Shown one piece after another: positions 56,960-64,000 of a DNA stretch of 64,000 nucleotides. The notes under the pieces are model-generated. The model had not been told where the DNA came from, searched no databases, and saw only the letters and a program-made list of their open reading frames with translations. Every line of letters begins with the position of its first letter. The first letter of the stretch is position 1. Made by a program: the position numbers and the translations under genes. The stretch covers positions 95,090,176 through 95,154,175 of the forward strand of contig CM060963.1 of the NCBI GenBank assembly GCA_030765045.1. Direction: 5' to 3'. Origin of the DNA: Tenodera sinensis. Taxonomy: Eukaryota > Arthropoda > Insecta > Mantodea > Mantidae.

Positions 56960-58820
56960 AATTCATTTTCTTTCTAGTTTACACATTCAATTCTTTCTAT
57001 TGATATAAATGTATATTAAAACACAGTACTGTATTATGTGTCACCGATTAATACTCATGTCTTGTAGATTTTTAAATACTGTTCTTAATATAAGAATGAA
57101 ATAATTACTGTTATTCTGATGAAAAGCTGTAACTACAGTAAGGTTAGAACCCATATTGGGAAATGCTCCCATTCTTACACAAATACTATTTCAAATGTTA
57201 ATATGCTAAATACATTTGGTATTCATGAACAGTGGTAAAATCTCAAAAATATTTTAGAATTTTTTTATAAAGAATGGTTAGCTCTTCACAAGTTGCTAAA
57301 GTTTCAGAAATGGCTTCATTATACAATAATACAAAATATGTTGACTGGAATTTATACTCTATCATATCTGGCCATAAATTTTACAAATTTAAACTGGGTG
57401 CTGATATAACTTTGTTTCTTGAGCATGTTTTTCATGGAAAAAAATTAAATAACCATAAACTTATTGCAGTTGTTAAACCAAATATTTAAGAATTATGTTT
57501 ATTTCAGAAACATTTAGAGAAAATATATTGCAAAATGTTATATTCATGTAAGTTTGATATCAGTTAAGATATACTTTCTTTTCTGAGATATACATACATG
57601 CATAGGTATTGGCAGACTTTGTTTCAGGGGGCCAGGGGGTGAGGTGGGTGCTACACATGTTGAAATCCCCGATATTGTCACTTAAAACTCAACTTTCAGA
57701 AAACAATACCATGATTAGTGACATTCTTAAACCTCATCCAGCAAACATAAAACACTTGAACTCCCTCAAGTTTGGTGAAACTGTGAAGGAAATCCAAGAA
57801 GTTGTTCTTTGCATCAAAATTAAAACACCTGAACTCCCTCAAGTTTGGTGAAACTGTGAAGGAAATCCAAGAAATCGTTCTTCACATCAACATTAAAAGA
57901 ATAGTGTAATAGTCAATATTAGACTGCACATTAACTTCATAATTTCCAAGGAGGGGCCACAGCATTGTTTTCTTACTGATATACATTTAACACACCCATT
58001 TGCTTCTGGTGTTTATTCATTGTTTCTTTATTTCTATTCACTGATAAAATACTTCAGCTACACCTTAAATCCCCACCACTTACATGATATGGCTCCATAA
58101 AGCTTGCACATATGTTAGGTGACATAATTTTAATTGGTTCATATGAAGAACTTTATAAGAGCTTTTCAAAATGATTTGGAGTACATACCATCAACATGCA
58201 TAGTGATGGGATTTTCTAACTTTATATAGCTTAATGTTTAAGGAAATTCTATTTAAAACTGACAAAGCTTTAAAAAATTTCACCTTTATCAAAAAAAGTA
58301 ACATAACCTGACTTTTAAACAACAATGTGAAGAATTTAAGTGCTATTAATTTTTAAACCATTGATTCATTCTAGATTGAGGTAAATGATTAACAATATTG
58401 CATGATAATGTTCTAATAATGTAGAAATTACTTCCTTATATTTCGTAATTTCAGCCTTTTTTTGTATAAAACAGATATTCTTGAGCTGCTCAGACACTAT
58501 TTCACTCAGGACAAGTAATTTTAACCCCCTTCTTTTTTAGTTTGTCCCAAACATTATAACCCCTGCAGCACAACAGCCCATCCAGACCAAGGCCCACTAC
58601 CCAATCTCTGCCCCCATATGTTGTAAAATTTTACAAATTCAAGCTTATTTATCATCACTGTCAAACTAACAAATTATGAAGCTAAACACTCCAGTATTTT
58701 TAAATTTACATTTTTACATTTTTTGTTAACATACTACATGGTTCTTCCAATTTGATACAGCTATTATGACTACAAAAAGTAAAAACAAAGTAAAAATAAA
58801 ATGCCATTTTGCCAAACAAA
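56960..58820 (+). other. probable chn 3' UTR
   Basis: A+T-rich, no further finger or other coding signature and no dispersed repeat. Candidate poly(A) signals: ATTAAA 57015-57020 and AATAAA 58795-58800, the latter followed by GTTTGTTTT. A 73-bp tandem duplication lies at 57751-57896. Small open frames (for example 57274-57489) look accidental. Confidence 0.4.
57751..57896 (+). repeat. 73-bp tandem duplication
   Basis: The block starting CTCCCTCAAGTTTGGTGAAA occurs at 57761 and again at 57834, with only a few mismatches (for example GTTGTTCTTTGC versus ATCGTTCTTCAC) over about 70 bp. It sits in the presumed 3' UTR. Confidence 0.85.
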
Positions 58821-58821
58821 T

Positions 58822-61015
58822 GAGTTTGTTTTATTCAAAGATTTTCAAAATCAGACATAGAAGTCATTTATTATTATTTATTTCCAACATTTAAACTCCA
58901 TTAAAAGTAGAAAAGCTTTGTAGGTACAAATCAAAATATAGATAAAATGTGTGATATAAAGTATGAGACTAAAAATAAAATAAGCTATGCACATATTTTT
59001 TAAAATATGTAGAGAAAATATTAATGATCTTTTAATTGCAAAACCTGCAAGTAGTGTAGGTATGTTGATTTGCGTCAAACTTGGATTGGAATTATTTTAG
59101 AATTAGTTCAATGCCTAAATTGCCATTTGGAAATCTCTATTTTACATCCCTGTTGTGCTTTAAATTGTAGGATTTGACATGTATTTTTGAAAATCATTTC
59201 ATTAGCGTACATAAAAAAGTTATTTTTACCATCACTCAAAATATTTTTTCCTATGTTTTTGCATCTCAAATTCTCCAGCACCTTTAAAAGTGGCACTCTG
59301 GGCAAATGCCCAGTTGGCTCGTTTGTAAACTGAGGCATGGGGCTGCTTCTTTCTTGGGTTTTAATTGATAATTTTCATTGGTGAAGAAATATTGATTGGA
59401 CTGTAATTAATTTTTTTATTTTATTTCTCTATTTATTGTTTTTTTTTTTTTTTTTTTTTTGTTTAAACAAAATATATTTTGTGTTTCACTCATTCTTGAA
59501 TATTACATAGAATAACTTTCATGTTACATCATCATCTAGTGTCAACTGTTAGACATCTGAAGATCTTCATTGTAATAAAGAAAGTACACCTTCCTTTCAT
59601 AGAAGTTTGAAAACAGTGTTGTAATTAATAACACTGAAGTTATTGTCCGGTTGATAATGGAGGAAAGTTAACCTTCGAAACGCATCCCAGAAAAATATTT
59701 TGTAAGTGTTGTTCAGTGTTATTAATTAACTCACCTTTTAAAAAGTACACCTGTTTAAAGAATTTAGATTACACTTATCTTCTACATAGTGTCGAAATTC
59801 ATGAGACTTCCCTCAAATTTCTTTATGAGTATATTTTCCCATATTGTCATTACTTATACCTTGAACCTTGAAAACTTATTTAGTATATTAATTTTTTCTT
59901 CAATCTCTTGGTTGCCCTCCCCTACAGTCACTCATCGTTTTTGGTAGCGAGCCATGAAATTTAAGAACAATTACTCTATTAAAAAATGTTCAAGTGTTCA
60001 TGGGATTGAAACCTTTTGGCTACTTCAAGGTTAAATCTGGTTGTCATAATAACAGATCAGTTTGTCATCCCTCTACCATGCCCATAATGCTTGTCAAGGG
60101 AACTGTCAGAATTTGCAAGAAACATTGATTTAAGCATAGCTGATGATGTGAACAACAGCTTATGAAGCATGTTCTAGGTGATACCAAAGAATTAGTGAAG
60201 TATAGTGTTTGCTTAACTCAAGACAATTACTAGATTATTAATATCTTTATTATTCAGCTAAGGACACTACTTCGGCAATACATTTGTAATTCGTTTTAGA
60301 ACTCACAGATTAAGACTTTATTCAAATCTGGGATTAAAAGTTGTAACCCAAGAAAATACAGGACAGGAAAATTTTACATCTGACAAATATCATCTGTGCA
60401 AGCAATGGAAGGTTAAATATAAGGTATATAAGTAAAACTTCATGATACATAAAGATTTTATAGCAATACTTGTTTTATGTTGGTAGAAATTACAAGGTGA
60501 TCAAATTTATTTGAACTTCTCCATGAGCCAATTATAAAGGTGCCTTTCTTGTTGGTATGCATAGTTTCTGAGACAGCAGAAATTCATTGATTAATGCAGT
60601 ATTTTTTAGATTACTCCCCCACCTTACAAATACATAATGGAATTTTCATGTCACTAACAATTAATAAATTTGTCTAACAATATCAGAGCATTTAGTCCAT
60701 TGTAAGGTCAAGCAAAATCTTGTTACTGATTGAATCATCTGCCAGATAGATGTTTGCTGTTTCCTTCAAACTGAATCTTCAGTTCAAGTTTTGCTGCCTA
60801 GTAATTAACAAGGAAACTATTTGCATTTGAACTAACATATCTGTATGAAATTTTGGTTACAGGACCATTGCATACTTCTCAATGTGCTGGTGAATGTAAT
60901 TTTTCTGCAAAACTCGACTAACGTGCTCTAGATGTCACTGTAGAATCCAAATGCAATGTAGATATCTTAACCATAAATGCAAGTGAGGTATTTCAATAGA
61001 ATTTTTTTGTAGTGT
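58822..61015. other. repeat-poor flank, no gene recognised
   Basis: A+T-rich, T20+ run at 59440-59460, further AATAAA at 59574-59579. AGTGTTATTAATTA and its inverse recur at 59617-59640 and 59710-59727. Could include an extended chn 3' UTR. Confidence 0.35.
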
Positions 61016-61019
61016 TTAA

Positions 61020-61212
61020 CAACTGCTTTTACTGATGATACATGGTATGAAGATGCAGCACTGGTGGAATGAGATGGCGAGGCAACCCAGAGGAAACCCA
61101 CGCCAGCGCCTCTTTTTCCACCACAAATCTACTTGTAGTTGCCTGGGATCGAATCTGGGCCACTTTGGTGAGAAGCAAATAGTCTAGCCACTTGGCTACG
61201 GCGGTGCCATAT
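61020..61212 (-). mobile_element. SINE-D copy 3
   Basis: Minus strand CACCGCCGTAGCCAAGTGGC (box A), CAGATTCGATCCCAGGC (box B), GTGGGTTTCCTCTGGGTTGC, CATTCCACCAGTGCTGC. Confidence 0.7.
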
Positions 61213-61273
61213 TTCAGTAGAATGCTCAAGGCAATATGAATGACTAGAAAATGAGTAGTGAAGAAAAGCAAGT

Positions 61274-62240
61274 TAATCACATGTCATAACTTTGCATTCT
61301 ATAATATCAGTGCTGAACACTACGTCAGTGACACTTTTAAAGTTGTCCACAGGTTCATCGATATTGTAGCCAGCTTCTGACATGCATAGCAAAGCATCTA
61401 TATACTTTCGCTGACAATTGATTGTAAATGACAGAATGCTATTTCATGATAGAGAACAATCATACAATTTTGGTTGCATGTTACTGAAACATAGGTTAGC
61501 AAAGTTTGTTATTCTTTTGGTGTATATTTTATATTACCTGAAGAAACACATATATATCCAGAGGTTGTGCATATTTTGTAGTTCTAGGTGGAATGACTTA
61601 TAAATCTACAAAAGTCATAAACTGCTTGTGACTTTGTCGATAAATGCAGATTCAAAACTGACAGAAAAAATGTCTATAGATGTTCTTTCATCATCTTCCT
61701 GCTCACACTTGCATCTATGAAGACATTTGGAGGATATCATTTTTCTATTTCCCTTGACACATAGGGTCCAAACTTTCCATTTAGTTCTTGGAAGCATTTA
61801 TAAAGTATGTCTGCCAATCGTCCATTCAATGATATAGCAGCATTGATCATGTAGCTGTGGTTGTACTGTTAACTGAAGGCAACATTGAGATGGTGTTTCT
61901 CTTTCCATTCATGGATAGTGTTCCTTTGGGAGGAAGCTCATAGGTGAACTGGCTCTGATCATAGTTCCATACAGAACTCATTTGTGTTATGATATGTTCA
62001 TTGTCTTCTGCAAAAATGTTTGAGCTCTTTGAATCATCTCTTCTTCATCATCTGTATCTTTTTGTGCTTGAAGCACATTTACTCTGCATAATGTTATCCC
62101 AGCAGTGACGTAAATAACGGCCCCGCACACCCTGCGGCACTGGTGTCCCCGATCTTCGGGGGTCCCCAGATTGCCTTTAATAGTTCTCTGAAAAAGGACA
62201 TGGAAAATCGCTAGGAAGAAGTGCTGGAACAAATGCAGTT
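61274..62240 (-). pseudogene. decayed DDE transposase, catalytic part
   Basis: Minus strand: VWNYDQSQFTYELPPKG (61975-61925; the 'NxDQSGF.YE' first-aspartate block), TLSMNGKRNTISMLPSVNST, then after a frameshift YMINAAISLNGRLADILYKC, FQELNGKFGPYVSREIEK, stop, YPPNVFIDASVSRKMMKEHL, and further shifts IPPRTTKYAQPLD (61610-61565; the 'IPPGTT...QPLDVYFFR' block), LHSVIYNQLSAKVYRC and a final VFSTDIIECKVMTCD with stop near 61274. The order matches a pogo/Tc1-like DDE transposase group I know from many arthropod genomes, usually about 400-450 residues. Several stops and frameshifts; the block bearing the second aspartate (VLLLDSWxGH-like) is degraded. 62040-62240 (QRTIKGNLGTPED..) is not clearly part of it. 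Confidence 0.75.
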
Positions 62241-62244
62241 CACT

Positions 62245-63365
62245 GATGACCAGGGCCCAGATTATTATGGCAAGTCATGGTTTTTGTTTGTGTTTTTTTT
62301 TTCCATGGAAAATACATATAAACAAAGTACGATTCTATTTATGCAGTTCTCATGGGTCTATAAAGTCATATTTTGGCTTTTTTTAAGGTTATTTGTCATT
62401 TTCTAGTCACTTTTTCATATTAGTCATATTTTCTCTCAAATTTTCCTATTTTTGTCATATTTTTATGTTTCTATTACAGTTTCGCAAATGTGCTTGCAGT
62501 CGTCCCAGAGACCGATTTTTCACATCTGCTAATTCTTGTCTGTGATATTAACTACAATTATCTTTCTTAGAAGTATATGTTTCTGCAAATTTGGAGGGTG
62601 AGCTGTGTATAATTTGCTATTGTAATTCTTCTTTCTGATCGCTCTTCAAAATGTTACATTTATTTCATTCTGTGCAGGGCTGAGAGTTAGCTCTGGATTG
62701 AGCAATTAAATAAATTCAAAATGCAGCAGCAAAATTAACATTGTTTATTTATTATTGAGTTGGCTAGATTTTTAAAGTAGATTTTCAATATAATGATAAT
62801 TTAAACAGCATTAAATTTTTGAAGATTTTGAAAATGCACCCAAAAAATTTTGGGTTATGTTTATCGTAATATTTTCTAATATTTTTTGGTCATAAGTGCT
62901 TGCATATTTCTAACATCTCTAGGTCATAAACATCTGAACTCTGCTGATGACTTACCGACATGTAAGCATTTCCTGCCCTTTCTTGCTTAAAAGTGTGAAA
63001 TAAGCTTACCTCCAAGTGTGTCTGCTCTTAACAGCATTTACAATCGCATAGAGAAATTCATTAAAGCACGGTATTTTATTCAATGCAGTTGTTATAAAAG
63101 CCAAACAAACTGCATAGCATGTACTGGTCCCTATTCAAAAATGTGGTCAATTGGCCAATAAATAGGATTATTTTAGAATTTGGTCATAAGGTATAAACAA
63201 ATCAACATGTGTGTTCTAACTAGTTCTTCAGTATTATTGCTTAACGATATTGAGGTACCACAAACAAGTTTACTTGGATTATCACTTTCATGCTATTCTA
63301 TGTGAGTAAATATGTAACATTTTTATCCCTCTATTTTTAAGTTTCATTAGTAAGTAGGGCCCCCT
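62245..63365. other. A+T-rich stretch separating two transposase pieces
   Basis: No motif. Contains TTTTGGTCATAAG/TAGTCATATTTT reiterations (62360-62470, 62880-62940, 63180) but no defined repeat. Confidence 0.35.
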
Positions 63366-63369
63366 ACAT

Positions 63370-63720
63370 TTCTTCGCAGGGGAAGCCCTAAAATCTTAGC
63401 TATGCCACTGTATCCCTGAGTTCTTTTTCAAATTAGTAATAAATTCCAGTGATGCCATGCCAAGATTTGTGGCTATGGCCAATGTCAATGTTGTAAATGC
63501 CAATAATGAATGGAAGAACAGCATTCTCACATTTCATCAAGCTTTGCCATTGCATGCTGCACAATGATGTTGAACTGCAGAATATGATTTCGTTCTAAAA
63601 CGTATTGCCTTTTCTTTCCTTTGCCACTTTTGATACTGCTTTTAGCCTTCAATTTAGGGTATCTTTTCAGGAGCTTGCAATATGTGTTGAAACAAAGTGT
63701 TTGTCATAATTTCACCTCAC
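63370..63720 (-). pseudogene. possible N-terminal (HTH) piece of the same transposase
   Basis: Minus strand YPKLKAKSSIKSGKGKKRQY, VLERNHILQFNIIVQHAMAK, then IATNLGMASLEFITNLKKNS recall the 'W....A...G...F.AS..W...FKK.H.I..RK' DNA-binding half of such transposases, in the right order and strand relative to 61274-62050. No single frame is kept. Confidence 0.35.
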
Positions 63721-63721
63721 A

Positions 63722-64000
63722 ACATATTAGCTGATTTGATTACCAATCACCAAGCCATCCGGTTGCTTCACTACATGAATAATTCACAAAAGAGAGCCTA
63801 ATGTATACACTGCACCATCTCTACTGTTCTTGACTGGCATAGTGGCAGGTAAAGATCAAATTTGGCATGCCATAGTCAGAGGTGTTTAATGGACAACTGC
63901 AGAGTTTTGCAGATAAACAAATATCACCAGTGCAATAAGGGACCTTTAAATGATTCATCACAAGATTGTGGTGTAAATGTGTTTGTTTGAGCCCAAATAC
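63722..64000. other. window edge, nothing recognised
   Basis: May continue the transposon relic on the minus strand. Confidence 0.3.

Larger units (their letters stand above)
51940..58820 (+). other. chn: charlatan-like gene, proposed transcript span in this window
   Basis: Proposed span of the one real gene. The left edge is a 3' splice site (pyrimidine-rich stretch then AG at 51938-51939), so at least one untranslated exon should lie further left, perhaps beyond the window. Coding exons are 52027-53825, 54004-54096 and 55384-56959; introns are 53826-54003 (178 bp) and 54097-55383 (1287 bp), both GT..AG and both phase 2. The joined reading frame is 3468 nt, 1155 residues plus stop. The right edge is set by an AATAAA at 58795-58800 followed by T/GT-rich sequence; a closer ATTAAA lies at 57015-57020, so a much shorter 3' UTR is also possible. 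Exon joins are seen in the sequence; transcript ends are inference. Confidence 0.75.

Noticed and set aside
57274..57489. 71-codon frame in the chn 3' region as a separate gene
   Set aside because: No homology recognised, typical A+T-rich 3' UTR composition.

Overview
The window reads as nuclear DNA of an arthropod, almost certainly an insect with a large, repeat-laden genome. It is A+T-rich, has spliceosomal introns, many tRNA-derived SINEs, decayed LINE and DNA-transposon genes and dinucleotide microsatellites, and one convincing protein-coding gene whose product has the hallmarks of Charlatan (Chn), an insect multi-C2H2 zinc-finger transcription factor. I cannot fix the species. The dense SINE content and large gene-poor spacer would suit a polyneopteran such as a cockroach, termite or stick insect, but that is inference.

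Layout: 1-51939 contains no gene I can support. It is either intergenic or the first intron / upstream region of chn. It is built from an uncatalogued, non-coding interspersed repeat of about 0.85-0.95 kb (called R1 here; about fourcteen full or partial copies), at least five tRNA-headed SINE groups (called SINE-A to SINE-F), three LINE reverse-transcriptase relics (2.9-3.2, 5.4-5.8 and 33.0-33.7 kb, all on the minus strand), a decayed Tc1/mariner-type transposase (15.0-15.85 kb), a fainter transposase relic (43.24-43.59 kb), two MITE-like elements with terminal inverted repeats and target-site duplications (36.67-36.91 and 46.82-47.50 kb), and a 490-bp fold-back (34.34-34.83 kb).

51940-about 58820 is the chn locus on the plus strand: a 3' splice site, a short 5' leader with a 26-codon upstream ORF, a 1.8-kb coding exon, a 93-bp exon, a 1.6-kb terminal coding exon and a probable 3' UTR. 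The three exons join in one frame through two phase-2 introns to a protein of about 1155 residues with some 12-13 C2H2 fingers. Introns and 3' flank (53.8-61.0 kb) are free of the repeats that crowd the left part.

61-64 kb again holds transposon debris: a SINE and a broken DDE transposase on the minus strand, split by about 1.1 kb of unrelated A+T-rich DNA.

No rRNA, functional tRNA, CRISPR, viral or bacterial feature was seen. The best candidates for something undescribed are R1, the 34.3-34.8-kb fold-back, and the translational/splicing architecture of chn (overlapping uORF, stop codons embedded in both splice donors).
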